From NCBI GenBank assembly GCA_016934535.1, contig JAFGSQ010000010.1:16564-80563 (forward strand): a stretch of DNA of 64,000 nt, read 5' to 3'. This document shows positions 37,701 to 46,882 of the stretch, piece after piece. The first letter of the stretch is position 1. Each line of letters starts with the position of its first letter. Position numbers and translations under genes: made by a program. This stretch comes from a candidate division WOR-3 bacterium. Its GTDB lineage: Bacteria; SDB-A. The notes beneath the pieces were generated by a model that was given only the letters and a program-made list of their open reading frames with translations, was not told where the DNA came from and did not search any database.

Positions 37701-38122
37701 AAATACACGCTTTTTTCGAACAGGAAAAAAACAGAGCTAAATCTCATTCTGCCGAACGATACGCGAGAGAAGCCGTCAGTCTTTACAAAGGGGATTTTCT
37801 TCCGGAGATGTACGCTCTTGCAATTGACGACGAGCAATTGATTTACAGAGAAAAAATCAAAGAAGCCTTATTGTGGCTCGCTCAGATAGCCGCGGACAGA
37901 AGCGACATCAACGAACTTAGAAATTTTTCTCATACTCTTCTCTCCACGGATCCTTTCGACGAGAGAGCACACAGATTTTTGATGGAATCCTACATTCTCG
38001 CGGGCGACAGGAACAGCGTTTTGAACCAATACAAAAGACTTTGCAGGCTTCTGGATGCCGAACTCGGCGTTACACCGGAACAAAAAACCCGCGATCTTGT
38101 AAAAGGCATCGAAGCCACTTAA
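34748..38122 (+). CDS. Large ATPase/TPR regulator with C-terminal SARP-type DNA-binding and BTAD domains
   Basis: A 1124-residue STAND-like regulator. N-terminal AAA/NTPase module (about 15-330) with Walker A VTGADGIGKTR near 41 and Walker B-like VIVIDDADYMDSG near 160. A long helical TPR region follows (about 380-860). The C-terminus (about 870-1124) is an OmpR-like winged helix (KITTFGGLTVED...RKAKELLALLLVFSG...LWPD...LRKTIG) joined to a bacterial transcriptional activator domain (VDCYEFDKIHAFF...YKGDFLPEMY...RLLDAELGVTPEQKT). Such proteins switch on target promoters after binding a signal; the target is unknown. GGAG precedes the ATG. It follows thyX by 20 bases. Confidence 0.85.
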   Translation: MSENEQKAAEILNKKLTLEGREREISMLVAKLQYTLSGEGIFALVTGADGIGKTRFLEEFRSKILCPPFIVLHGKASGKVTFMSVFSFLISSFLNSQKGKSKLIASLIPADTARIISAYCPLISEHYPYSVLKVPPAGKEAVFDSFLKIIKKISSLWPLVIVIDDADYMDSGSIEFLEYLGSNIYDCSIFVIAGALNTGFLSSARFSSELIVLKPLDVKMVEDSLRCFFQKHINREFVEWVHFQTKGIPFFIDEIIKTLLRSNIIYYKDGTWKVDDFYEDVKLPENVAVFLKEKFEKLSKEEYALLSSVSVLESAFPEQAAVFISENIVSDPIKTISSLVNKNFLVKDENSLTDFQNPLIRKAIFEITKESDKKRSHRKAARFFSKGKFQDPLLETYHLTRFLTSDEYNIPLAKKIEAAADHYKKIQNWESVAEYMKMLVQLMKEIPEFSDTDVLEVQSKLLIIFSNLKSEAFNEKQYTDLITRLFSAGLIQDAVSLSNFLSRNYLERFEYKKARKLMDETISLIPERMKEEKWKLKYNNCLLLTKQGHYTKASSECEILIKEIDSKISPSGKWYPMNLLGSIFFLTGKLQKARNIYELSVEIADKAGDKNSKSVSFGNLGLVLREIGEIDLALKFTRESFELFHETGNTMKIAKTHDFLSSFALIKQDLALSKMHSFTCRELAEKKGMSALVLESRIKLCRILLEEMDFSGAEKEFLDISREHFGELESSLKTELSLTGSYIQQEKRQFNEAMNSLEQTLELCKKNKMKILEAVVLSRKAQIRALLRNPKKAVDEFILAENILKKSGAVFSLARQKAEFGLCLKGEKGNKYLLEAFDLFEKMRLPEQTEYFAARSGLKTPFPNLSLTGVKKKSKSKKLKITTFGGLTVEDTELKRVFSDREWGSRKAKELLALLLVFSGSKGATREMLENQLWPDKGPKESQNNFHVTLTHLRKTIGAEAVICEEPFYRLDNSKFTVDCYEFDKIHAFFEQEKNRAKSHSAERYAREAVSLYKGDFLPEMYALAIDDEQLIYREKIKEALLWLAQIAADRSDINELRNFSHTLLSTDPFDERAHRFLMESYILAGDRNSVLNQYKRLCRLLDAELGVTPEQKTRDLVKGIEAT

Positions 38123-38152
38123 GCTTTTAATTAAATTTTAATACCCTTTCCT

Positions 38153-38158
38153 TATAAT
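38153..38158 (+). promoter_or_regulatory. -10 box directly before the zinc-ribbon gene
   Basis: A perfect TATAAT ends nine bases before the ATG at 38168. The region around 38130 is AT-rich with no good -35 hexamer. A start at the usual distance leaves two or three untranslated bases, and there is no Shine-Dalgarno, so translation would be near-leaderless. Confidence 0.45.
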
Positions 38159-38167
38159 ATTTTTGTA

Positions 38168-38386
38168 ATGAAGAACAGTTTGATAATGTGTCCCCGCTGT
38201 CATTATTTGGGAAGAAATAATGAATCGGCATGCCCTTACTGCGGCGATAACATGATATCCTGTTGCCCGCATTGCGGAACCCCCGTGAGGTCTCCTTTTG
38301 CAAAATACTGTTTTATCTGCGGAAAAACGCTTTTTTGCATGAATAGCGAAAACACTCAGGAACCAGGAGGAAAAAGAGATGCTTAA
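38168..38386 (+). CDS. Small double zinc-ribbon protein
   Basis: A 72-residue protein with four CxxC knuckles: CPRC, CPYC, CPHC and CFIC, plus extra cysteines, so it should bind two zinc ions as in DZANK-type double zinc ribbons. No other domain. Its stop overlaps the start of the secreted beta-helix gene by eight bases. Function unknown; such ribbons often mediate protein contacts. Confidence 0.7.
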   Translation: MKNSLIMCPRCHYLGRNNESACPYCGDNMISCCPHCGTPVRSPFAKYCFICGKTLFCMNSENTQEPGGKRDA

Positions 38387-40232
38387 AATTATGGTCTCGC
38401 TGTTTTCAGCGGCGATCCTCCCAAGCATTTTGCATTCGGCCGTTTTTTACGTCAACGACGAATCCTCTTTTCAGAACGCTCTTATTATTTCGGCTTCGAA
38501 CGGACAAAACGACACGATTATAGCTGCCGCAGGAAATTATGATTTGACATCCGCATTGTTGTATAACTCTGCTGAAAGTTACGGTGTTTTTATTGCCGGA
38601 GCTGGTTCAGACTCTACTGTCCTTACCGGCGACGGTACATTCAGACTGCTGAGCGTTGTTTCAGTTTACTCGACCGAAGACATCGCAATTAACGGAGTGG
38701 GTTTCTCTCACGGCGGTAACGCATCTAACGGAGGAGGCGTTCTTGTCGAAACATCATCAAGCCGAATATTCATGTCGAATTGTATGTTCGAACAATGCCA
38801 GGCTCAGGAAATTGGCGGCGGAGCCGCTCTGATAACCAATTCCGGAGACATCTTTGTTACCGACTGTCATTTTGACGACAACACGTGCGCCAATGACGGA
38901 GGGGGCCTTAACGCAGGATCAACCTCCGGGTCTATAGCATTGACGAACAGCACTTTTAACGGCAACAGGGCAAACGGTGACGACGCCGGGGGAGCATTGC
39001 TGTATTGCGAGAACGGATCGGCATCAGCAACCGGAAACAGTTTCTCTGGAAATTACGCTCAAGACGGCGGAGGCGGTTTGTTTACTTATTTTTTAGGCGC
39101 CAACAGCTCTCTTTTTGCTCAAAACAACACTTTCACGGCAAACCATGCGGTTCTCGACGGAGCCGGATTTTTTGTCAGAGTGAATGACAGCGGATCTGTC
39201 TGCATCAGTTCAAACAATTTCATCGGCAACACGACGACGAACTGGAACGGCGGAGGAATATCTCTTCACCTCAATTCCGGTACTCTCAACTTTTCACAAA
39301 ATCAATTTAATTCAAATTACTCGGGCGAAGACGGAGGAGGAGCCTGGATATGGATAGGAACCGGAACGTCTTCCATACAGGATAATATTTTCAGCGCAAA
39401 CACGGCGCAGGACAATGGAGGAGGAATCTCTTTTACGTCGGATTTTGCCGTGTCGGTATTGGCGGGGAACATTTTTTTCAGGGATTCTGCGGGGAATGTA
39501 GGAGGAGGACTCTCGGCGGCTTCCGCGTCGGGGTCGATTTTACTCGACCGTTCGACCTTTTTCGCCAACAGAGCTTTGGAAGGCGGCGGTATCTATTATT
39601 ATTCCGAACAATCAACTTCAGTTTTTGTCTGCAGAAACATAATCTCGTGGAGCGATTTACCCAACGCTTTTTCATATTCCTCTCCCAACTCTGTCTCCGT
39701 CATATATTCCGATTTACAGGGTGGAACGGGAAACCAGTGGTTCGGAACAGGCTGCATAGAGCAATACCCCATATTTGCCGACACAGAGTCCGCGAATCTT
39801 CAAATTACATGGGCAAATTTCCCTTTGCACGACAGCACGAGATCTCCTTGCATAGACGCCGGCGACCCTTCTTCTTCACCTGATTTGGACGGAACGAGAG
39901 CAGACCAGGGCGCATTGTACTACAATCAGCTCACTTACGTCGAAGAAATCAATCGTGACTCTTATTTCAGCTGCGACCCTTTTTATTTTCTCAGCGACGG
40001 CCGAGGGAATGTCTTTATCCGCTTTTCAGAATATTCAGGTGAATTCATAGAAGTGTTTGTTCTTGATGTTTCAGGGAGAAACGCAGGCTTTTATTACAGA
40101 GGCGTTCTTCAAAATGATTCACCCGAAATTTCCTTCTCTGCGGCAGATCTTTGTCCGGGTGTTTATTTCGTATCAGTTCAAAAAGAAGGAACATGTTTTT
40201 TTCGCAAAATGTCAAAAATAAACCCTCTGTAA
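38379..40232 (+). CDS. Secreted right-handed beta-helix protein with T9SS-like C-terminal domain
   Basis: Surface or extracellular protein of 617 residues. Signal peptide about 1-21, then a long parallel beta-helix (about 25-480) made of repeats rich in GGG and N with spaced SxN/NxF turns (SNGGGVLV, IGGGAALI, NDGGGLNA, EDGGGAWI, NVGGGLSA), as in chlamydial Pmp and pectate-lyase-like folds. The last 85 residues (VFVLDVSGRNAGF ... LCPGVYFVSVQKEG) look like a type A T9SS sorting domain. AGGAGG lies eight bases before the ATG. Cell-surface location is inferred from these domains. Confidence 0.8.
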   Translation: MLKIMVSLFSAAILPSILHSAVFYVNDESSFQNALIISASNGQNDTIIAAAGNYDLTSALLYNSAESYGVFIAGAGSDSTVLTGDGTFRLLSVVSVYSTEDIAINGVGFSHGGNASNGGGVLVETSSSRIFMSNCMFEQCQAQEIGGGAALITNSGDIFVTDCHFDDNTCANDGGGLNAGSTSGSIALTNSTFNGNRANGDDAGGALLYCENGSASATGNSFSGNYAQDGGGGLFTYFLGANSSLFAQNNTFTANHAVLDGAGFFVRVNDSGSVCISSNNFIGNTTTNWNGGGISLHLNSGTLNFSQNQFNSNYSGEDGGGAWIWIGTGTSSIQDNIFSANTAQDNGGGISFTSDFAVSVLAGNIFFRDSAGNVGGGLSAASASGSILLDRSTFFANRALEGGGIYYYSEQSTSVFVCRNIISWSDLPNAFSYSSPNSVSVIYSDLQGGTGNQWFGTGCIEQYPIFADTESANLQITWANFPLHDSTRSPCIDAGDPSSSPDLDGTRADQGALYYNQLTYVEEINRDSYFSCDPFYFLSDGRGNVFIRFSEYSGEFIEVFVLDVSGRNAGFYYRGVLQNDSPEISFSAADLCPGVYFVSVQKEGTCFFRKMSKINPL

Positions 40233-40285
40233 CCCCTTTTCACATCTGATTGTCACAGCGGAAAATCACTGTAAAAATTTTCGTG

Positions 40286-40313
40286 TTCAATATTGTGCCG
40301 TACGTTATATAAT
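40286..40313 (+). promoter_or_regulatory. Candidate promoter for rlmI
   Basis: TTCAAT (40286-40291) and TATAAT (40308-40313) with a 16-base spacer, 26 bases before the GTG start. The -10 is perfect and the -35 moderate. Confidence 0.4.
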
Positions 40314-40339
40314 CAATTTTAAATACCTGAAGATATTCT

Positions 40340-41536
40340 GTGAATTTAATCAAACTTAGAAAAAATGCCGAAAAAAAAGCGGTACGCGGTTATCCCTGGA
40401 TATGGGGCAATGAAATTGACCTGGTCTCCTCTTCTCTCACGCCCGGTTCCATCGCCGACGTGTATGATTCGGAAAATAAATTTCTCGGAAAAGGATATTA
40501 CAATCCCTCATCTTCAATCACCGTTCGTTTTCTAACGAGACGCGACGAGCCTATCGATCTCGCTTTTATCAAGAGAACTATAAATAAAGCGTGGCATCAG
40601 AGAAAGCTGATATACCCGCTGGAAAATTGCCTTCGGGTCTTTTTTTCTGAAGCAGACGGTATTCCCGGCCTTGTTATTGACAAATACGAAGACGCCGTGG
40701 TTTTTCAGCTGTCAACCCTCGGCGCTGACAAGATGAGAGATCTCATTCTGGAGTCCGTCATCGAAATTTTTAATCCGTCTTTTGTCGTCGAAAGATCTGA
40801 CTCTCCAATCAGGATCAAGGAAGGGCTCGAACAATTCAAAGGTTGCGTTTACGGCAAAATTGACAGGAAAAAACCGGTGAAAATCAACGGAGTTTTATTT
40901 TCTGTTGACCTTCTAGAAGCTCAGAAAACAGGATTCTTTCTCGATCAAAGAGAGAACTACACTCTGCTTTCCGGTTTTTCCAATTCAAAAAGAGTTCTCG
41001 ATGCTTTCTGCAACAATGGAGCCTTCGGAATCCATGCTGCCTTTTACGGTGCAAAAGAAGTCGTTTTCCTCGATTGTTCAAAAAAATCCCTCGAAACAGC
41101 TGAAGAAAATTTTTCTCTGGGCTCATTTAGCGCATCGGCTTACTTCGTGAAGGCCGACGCTGTTTCGTATTTAAAAAAAATGGAAAAGACCGGAGAAAAG
41201 TTCGACGTAATCATTTTAGATCCTCCGGCTTTCATTAAAGACAGAAAAAAAATCAAACAGGGTGTTAAAGGATACAAAGAAATCAACATGCGTGCCATGG
41301 ACATGCTTTCAGATGAAGGATTTCTCGTCAGCTGTTCCTGCTCACAGCATCTGGACGTTTCGTCTTTCATCGGCATGCTCAAATCCGCATCGGCCGACCG
41401 TAGAACAAGTTTCGACCTTCTGTCCCTGACATTTCAGCCGAAAGATCACCCGGCTCTCTTGCCCATGGAAGATTTTTGGTATCTGAAATGCGCTGTTTTA
41501 AGAAAAACGGGATTCAATAACCGTATTTTTCCCTGA
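40340..41536 (+). CDS. rlmI: RlmI-type 23S rRNA (cytosine-C5)-methyltransferase
   Basis: SAM-dependent rRNA methyltransferase of the RlmI/YccW family. An N-terminal PUA domain (about 1-75: KLRKNAEKKAVRGYPWIWGNEI) is followed by the EEHD-like linker (FSEADGIPGLVIDKYED) and the Rossmann domain with motif I VLDAFCNNGAFGIHAAFYGA, the motif IV LDPPAF and cysteine motif VSCSCSQH. 398 residues. GTG start. Its last 23 bases overlap convergently with the cyclase gene on the other strand. Confidence 0.92.
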   Translation: MNLIKLRKNAEKKAVRGYPWIWGNEIDLVSSSLTPGSIADVYDSENKFLGKGYYNPSSSITVRFLTRRDEPIDLAFIKRTINKAWHQRKLIYPLENCLRVFFSEADGIPGLVIDKYEDAVVFQLSTLGADKMRDLILESVIEIFNPSFVVERSDSPIRIKEGLEQFKGCVYGKIDRKKPVKINGVLFSVDLLEAQKTGFFLDQRENYTLLSGFSNSKRVLDAFCNNGAFGIHAAFYGAKEVVFLDCSKKSLETAEENFSLGSFSASAYFVKADAVSYLKKMEKTGEKFDVIILDPPAFIKDRKKIKQGVKGYKEINMRAMDMLSDEGFLVSCSCSQHLDVSSFIGMLKSASADRRTSFDLLSLTFQPKDHPALLPMEDFWYLKCAVLRKTGFNNRIFP

Positions 41537-44500
41537 AAGCCTTTATTTTGCCCTCTTTATCCCCGAGATTTTTAACGACGTCGAGATATTCACCCGCTTT
41601 TTTGAAGGAGTTGCAATCCGCAAAAAGGCAGGCGATATTATAGGCTATCTCGCTTCTCAGGGATGGATTTCCCAATTTTTCGGATCTTTCGAAAGCCTTG
41701 TCGAGATAATCGTGGCTTTTTGAAAAATCGTTTATTCTCCTGTAAAGCTTTGCTATTTCGAAAAGAATTTCGGTCTCGATTTCCAAATCGTTCCGTATTT
41801 CGCAGAGTTTTAATGCCTCGTTGTAATATCTGACAGCTTCCTCGGCCTCCGACATCCTGTATTTCAAATCTCCAGTCTGGCAAAGTGCTTTTATTTCCCA
41901 GCCAATGTTCCCTGTCTCTTTGGCCAATTCGAGATATTCTCTGCTGTACTTCCACGCCTCGTCAAATTTGTCTTCGTGTTTTTTCATTTCGCTGATATTG
42001 AGAAGACTGTAAGCTTCGCCTTCTTTTATTCCCGCTTCCCTGAATATCTTCATGGCTTCAGTAAAATGTTTTTCGGCATCGACTATTTTTCCCTTGATGG
42101 CTTCCAGGTTGCCGAGATTTATCTGCGCTCCGGCTTTCTCTTCGTTAAATTCGTTCTTCAGGGCGATTTCGTAGCTTTTGTCGAAACATCTTTCGGCTTC
42201 TTCGTATTTTTTCTGCTGCGCCAAAATTGCCCCTATGTTCGACAGGGCCAAAGCTTCAAATTTCTTGTCACCGATGTCTATCGCTATATTTTTGGCTTTT
42301 TCGTAGCTTTCGAGGGCTTCTTTGAAATCTTTCTTTGTCGCATGAAGGACGCCCATGTTGCCGAGTGTTCTGCTCTCCATGCTTTTTTCACCCGCTTTTT
42401 TCGCGTATTCGAGCGCTTTTTCAAAGCAAAGCAACGCGTTGTCAAATTCCCTTTCTCCGAGATATACCGTCCCGAGTTCGTTGTTTGCGTCGGCAAGAGA
42501 ATTGTCACCGCCTGATTTTTCAAAAATCTCAATGACGTTCGAAATCCTGTCCCGTGCCTCTTTTAATCTGCCTGTCTTTTTGAGTATCCTGCCCTCGGTC
42601 AACTCGGCTTCAGCCATTTTCTGGTCATTTCCTTCTTTTTTGTGATGTTCCGCGAGTTTTCTGCATATCCGCAATAATTCGTGATTGGCATTTTTTTTGA
42701 GCATTATCTTCATATATTCGTGTGCGTATTCCGCCCATTTTCTCCATTCTTCGGCTTTCTCCGACTGTTCGACAAGAAGCTTCGTGTGCATTTCAAGCCC
42801 TCTGGAAAGTTTCGTTTCAGCGACTTCGAAAATCTCTTTGTGAAGTTTTTTTCTTTCCGAAGGCAAAAACAATTGGTAGGCCGCTTCTCTCAGCATGGCA
42901 TGCCTAAACATGTATATATCTTCGTAATTGAGTTCTCTGGCAATGATCTGCCCCTGCTCTCCCTTGTCGAGGAAAAATTCTAATTCTTCCTTTATTCCTT
43001 CGTCTATAATGGACCTCAGGATGTCTACGAGAAATCTTTCTCCTATGACAGCGGCTTTCTTTATTATTTCGCGCAGTTCGTAGTCCATCGAGTCGAGTCT
43101 CGCCGTCAGAAGATCGCAGAGAGAATCAGGAAGTCTTTCAATTTTCCCCGATATTTCCATAGGGGAGCCCTTGAGCATGTCCTGTTCTTTTAAAAATACG
43201 ATAGTTTGTTCGAGGAAAAAAGGATTTCCCTGCGTGTTGTCGAAAAGATAATTTTTTGCCGCTTCAGACGGTTCTCCGCCTGCAATCTGTTCGAACATTT
43301 TTACAATAAGGTCCTGCGTTTCAAACGCACGAAGATCTATTTCCGTCTCTTTTACTCTTCTGTCGAGATTTATTCTCGGTTTGCCTCCTTTTTCGTCAAA
43401 TCGTGAAGTGCATATGACGGCAAAAGGGTAATCGGGCACGTTTCTTGTTGCGGCTGAAAGCCAATCGATCGTCAATTCGTCGACATTCTGCAAATCATCC
43501 ACGAATACAATCAAAGGCGTTTTCCTCGACAGAGCTTTTATGAATTCTTTCAGCGCAAAAATCTGGTTTTCTTTTTTTCTTTCTTCGCCTTGCATTTCGT
43601 AGATTTCATCGGCGGGAGGCATTCCGATTATATCTGCAATGGCCGGGGTTTTCTTCGAAGACCATTGTATGCCGGTTTTTTCAATTTCATCCATGAGTTT
43701 ATCAGCCGACAAATAATTTTTGTCGAGATTGAAAAAATCTATAAGCCATTGCGACACGGGAAACCATGGATACCTGGACGTGTCTTCGCATTGGAGATGC
43801 ATCACCGTAATCGCTGTTCCTTCTCTTTTGTATTGTTCTATAAGCTCCCACACAAGCCTGCTTTTTCCAATGCCTGCGTCACCGTATATGTAGCAAACTC
43901 CCGCGTTTGTTTTTTGACCGACAATACACGAAGTAAAATCGGTTAATCTTCTCAATTCATTATCCCTGCCCACCATTTTGTATTTGAAGACAATGCCCCT
44001 GCTTTCCTTAAGATTTTCTATTTCAAATATTTTCTCGGGGGTTGACCTGCCCTTAAAGAGCATTTCCTTGTAAGGCTTGAAACACGCGTCTTTATCGGTT
44101 CTCGATTTAACTCTTTCTGACGCTAAAATTTCTCTCTCTCCGCAGGCGCTCATTATTCTCGCCGAAGTATTGACAACATTTCCGAGGCAAGTCCATTCGA
44201 ATCGTTCGGATCCGCCCGTTCTTCCGGCATAAACAAGTCCGCTGTCAATACCCGCCCTCAGGTTGAATCCGAGGCTCTTGATCTTCAGTGAAAATTTAAC
44301 GGCGAGGTCTTCGGGATTTTCCTTGGCATCGGGCGCTCCGAACAAAACCATAGCCACCGTCCCTTTGTCTCCGTAATCCACTTTGTTGAGGAAACCGCCG
44401 TATTTAATTGCCGTTTCATAAATGTTCCTTATGACCTCGTCCTGTTTTGCCGTTTCAGTTTCGTCTATCTTTATGAAAACGGGGGTAGCGTGCCGGAGTT

Positions 44501-45125
44501 CTCCTCTTTCACCGGCTTTCATTACTGACTCAGACACAAATTTTGCGACTATTTCGTCAGGAACGGACAATTTCACTTCTTCGTTCTGCGGCATGACTGT
44601 TTTCAAGCTTCCTTTCCAGCCGATTTTTCCCGCCGTGACATTCTCTGCTTCCCTTACTGCCTCCGATATGGCATGGCCGGTGAAAAGATACGAGTTTAAA
44701 GTCCCGTCTAATGCGATGACCCTCCAGTCTATACCTCCGGCTCCCACGCCGCATTTGCAGGTGAAATTGAGTTCACCAAGTTCCGTCTCCCGCCTGCCTT
44801 CCCTTTCGAAAAAATAAGTCAATATAACGGCAGCGGAATATGCTTTTTTCCCGTCGTCCCCGGGGAAAATCGCTGTAAAGGCGTCTCCGGCAAACGTAGT
44901 TATGTGGCCTCCGTATTTATGGACAGTTTTGACAGGCAAATCAAAAACCCACAGAATCTGTCTTGAGATTTCTTCGGCGCCAGCGTCTCCTTTTTTGAAG
45001 AACATCTCTGTCATTTTTGTAAAACCGCCAAGATCAGTGAAAAGAGCTGAGCCCTGCGTAACTCCAGAAAGCTCACCCCTGGAAAATTTATCTGAAAGAA
45101 AAAACGGCAAACAGCTGTTCATCAT
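41514..45125 (-). CDS. Soluble adenylyl cyclase-like protein: two class III cyclase domains, ATPase, TPR
   Basis: 1203 residues with the layout of animal soluble adenylyl cyclase. C1 (about 25-180) has metal aspartates D31 (FTDLGGFTKMTE) and D81 (FAGDAFTAIF). C2 (about 210-370) has K254 in GDKGT, T312, N319 and R323 in WTCLGNVVNTSAR, at the spacing (+7, +4) of the adenine- and transition-state residues of human sAC. This suggests cAMP synthesis. The bicarbonate-contacting Lys four residues before the second metal Asp of sAC is Thr77 here. An ATPase (GDAGIGKSR near 415, FVDDLQNVDEL) and 8-10 TPRs follow. Start overlaps the antiporter stop as ATGA. No CRP-type effector is seen. Confidence 0.85.
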   Translation of the reverse strand: MMNSCLPFFLSDKFSRGELSGVTQGSALFTDLGGFTKMTEMFFKKGDAGAEEISRQILWVFDLPVKTVHKYGGHITTFAGDAFTAIFPGDDGKKAYSAAVILTYFFEREGRRETELGELNFTCKCGVGAGGIDWRVIALDGTLNSYLFTGHAISEAVREAENVTAGKIGWKGSLKTVMPQNEEVKLSVPDEIVAKFVSESVMKAGERGELRHATPVFIKIDETETAKQDEVIRNIYETAIKYGGFLNKVDYGDKGTVAMVLFGAPDAKENPEDLAVKFSLKIKSLGFNLRAGIDSGLVYAGRTGGSERFEWTCLGNVVNTSARIMSACGEREILASERVKSRTDKDACFKPYKEMLFKGRSTPEKIFEIENLKESRGIVFKYKMVGRDNELRRLTDFTSCIVGQKTNAGVCYIYGDAGIGKSRLVWELIEQYKREGTAITVMHLQCEDTSRYPWFPVSQWLIDFFNLDKNYLSADKLMDEIEKTGIQWSSKKTPAIADIIGMPPADEIYEMQGEERKKENQIFALKEFIKALSRKTPLIVFVDDLQNVDELTIDWLSAATRNVPDYPFAVICTSRFDEKGGKPRINLDRRVKETEIDLRAFETQDLIVKMFEQIAGGEPSEAAKNYLFDNTQGNPFFLEQTIVFLKEQDMLKGSPMEISGKIERLPDSLCDLLTARLDSMDYELREIIKKAAVIGERFLVDILRSIIDEGIKEELEFFLDKGEQGQIIARELNYEDIYMFRHAMLREAAYQLFLPSERKKLHKEIFEVAETKLSRGLEMHTKLLVEQSEKAEEWRKWAEYAHEYMKIMLKKNANHELLRICRKLAEHHKKEGNDQKMAEAELTEGRILKKTGRLKEARDRISNVIEIFEKSGGDNSLADANNELGTVYLGEREFDNALLCFEKALEYAKKAGEKSMESRTLGNMGVLHATKKDFKEALESYEKAKNIAIDIGDKKFEALALSNIGAILAQQKKYEEAERCFDKSYEIALKNEFNEEKAGAQINLGNLEAIKGKIVDAEKHFTEAMKIFREAGIKEGEAYSLLNISEMKKHEDKFDEAWKYSREYLELAKETGNIGWEIKALCQTGDLKYRMSEAEEAVRYYNEALKLCEIRNDLEIETEILFEIAKLYRRINDFSKSHDYLDKAFERSEKLGNPSLRSEIAYNIACLFADCNSFKKAGEYLDVVKNLGDKEGKIKAFREKYGY

Positions 45126-46882
45126 GTGGCCGCCTGCAATGAAATCAGTGTGTTTCGGATTTCTTCACCGCTTAAATTTTTAAAGCTGTCAGAGTTTTTG
45201 CACGCGTGCGCTATATACGACAAAGCGCCGAGGTGCATTTCCGGAGAAAGCGTCGGGGAAACGAGAAGGATAATTACATTTACTTTTTTCGCCTTTTTCC
45301 CCCACGATATTCCTTCTTCTGAAATTGCTATGACAATTTTCGGCTTTTTCATTATTCGCAGTCTGCAATGAGGAAGCACGACTCCATCCGAGAGGATTGT
45401 CTCCTGCAGATTTTCTCTGACATTCGAAGCGTCTATCACAGCCATTCGGTCGGGGAAAAATCCCTTTTTCTCGCCCTCTCGCGCCAGTGCGTCTATGGTC
45501 ATTTTCCTGTCATAAATTCCGTCGAGGCGGATGCAGGAGATGTCATCTTTACTGAAACGATGGCGTTTCGGCAAAACTCTCGGACTCTTTACCATATCTT
45601 CTTCACCGATTACCCATGTCTGCCATTTTTTTATGTATCTTTCAGTGACAAAAACCCCGAACACTGAAAATAATACAAGGGAGGGAATGACTATGTCCGC
45701 GACAGTCTGCCCTTTTTCACCGAGAATGCTGACGAGAAAAGCCGATTCCACCGCCGCGACGCCGTCCTGAGGAACCATGAGCGGAGGTACGCAATTTACT
45801 ATTTTCGGTTCATTTTTCATAAGTTTCAAAACGAATTTTACACTGACGTACTGAGAAACGCCTCTGCTTATTATGTAAATTAAAATCGGCGAAAGAATTG
45901 GCGTGCTGAACTTTGCAAAATCAATCTCCGCTCCGATAAGAGCGAAGAACAGCAGGTTGAAAGCGGGCATAATGTTCTCGATTTTCATAGAGTCAAAGGC
46001 CATCGATCCCGAAAAATTTGATATCAGCGCTCCTGCGACCAGAACCGCTATGAGAAAAGGCAGGTGGAGAAGTATTGATAATCCTGTAATGACGGTTACA
46101 ATCCCCGCTACAGTCAAAAACATCTCCATGGAAGGAGCCGGGTGCTCGGAAAGAAGCCTGACCATAAAAAAATCCATGCGCCTCTTTTTATCGCTATTTC
46201 CGATCCCGTGAATCAGGATCCAGAGAAATACGAACGCCCCTATGCCTATCAATACAGCCACACCGATGTCTTTGGTGGTTTGCGTAAAGGATAGTTCCCC
46301 GCCTGTCTGTGTTTTTATCTGAATTAAAACGGAAAAAATGAGTATTGCGAAAAGGTCGACTATGGCCATGATGTTTCCTATTATATTTCTTATGTCTCCT
46401 TCGATTTCATATCTGTTCATTATCGCAAAAATAATTGCCGGAGACTGAGCTATTGCTATAGACGCTATGAGAAGGGATATAAACAAATCTATTCCGGATT
46501 CTTCAAACATCTTCCCGTAAAAATAAAATGAGAAAAAAACCACAGTAAATGTCATTGCGACGTTGGCGATCGAAACCCAAAAAACTTTTTTCAGGATTTT
46601 TCTCATTCTTGTGAAATGAAGTTCTTCCCCTATGCCGAAAGCGATCAGCGAAAGGAAAGCAAATATAATAAATTGAAAAGAAACAAATTCTTTCGAATAT
46701 ACTTCGGCAACTTTGTCGGAAATGTTTCTCATAACGAGGATAGTGAGAGGACCTATAACGATTCCGCCCAGTATCTGTCCGATTATCTCGCTGATTCTCA
46801 TCCTTCTTGCCACTCTTCCGCCGAGGTTTCCCGCAAGAATCAGCAATCCGATTGTCAGTATGTGAAGACCGTAGCTATTCAT
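45122..46882 (-). CDS. CPA2-family Na+(K+)/H+ antiporter with EIIA-like C-terminal domain
   Basis: Membrane cation/proton antiporter, 586 residues. About 12 helices span residues 5-425, including ISEIIGQILGGIVIGP, AIAQSPAIIFAIMNRYEIEG and IMAIVDLFAILIF, the CPA2 core with its acidic D in the second unwound helix region. The soluble tail (about 445-586) resembles a PTS EIIA type 2 / NtrA-like domain, with a possible phospho-histidine in VVLPHCRLR and VIILLVSPTLSPEMHLGALSYIAHAC. Comparable EIIA-tailed antiporters exist, where the tail regulates transport. It lies between a TPR lipoprotein and the cyclase with overlaps of 8 and 4 bases. Confidence 0.85.
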   Translation of the reverse strand: MNSYGLHILTIGLLILAGNLGGRVARRMRISEIIGQILGGIVIGPLTILVMRNISDKVAEVYSKEFVSFQFIIFAFLSLIAFGIGEELHFTRMRKILKKVFWVSIANVAMTFTVVFFSFYFYGKMFEESGIDLFISLLIASIAIAQSPAIIFAIMNRYEIEGDIRNIIGNIMAIVDLFAILIFSVLIQIKTQTGGELSFTQTTKDIGVAVLIGIGAFVFLWILIHGIGNSDKKRRMDFFMVRLLSEHPAPSMEMFLTVAGIVTVITGLSILLHLPFLIAVLVAGALISNFSGSMAFDSMKIENIMPAFNLLFFALIGAEIDFAKFSTPILSPILIYIISRGVSQYVSVKFVLKLMKNEPKIVNCVPPLMVPQDGVAAVESAFLVSILGEKGQTVADIVIPSLVLFSVFGVFVTERYIKKWQTWVIGEEDMVKSPRVLPKRHRFSKDDISCIRLDGIYDRKMTIDALAREGEKKGFFPDRMAVIDASNVRENLQETILSDGVVLPHCRLRIMKKPKIVIAISEEGISWGKKAKKVNVIILLVSPTLSPEMHLGALSYIAHACKNSDSFKNLSGEEIRNTLISLQAAT

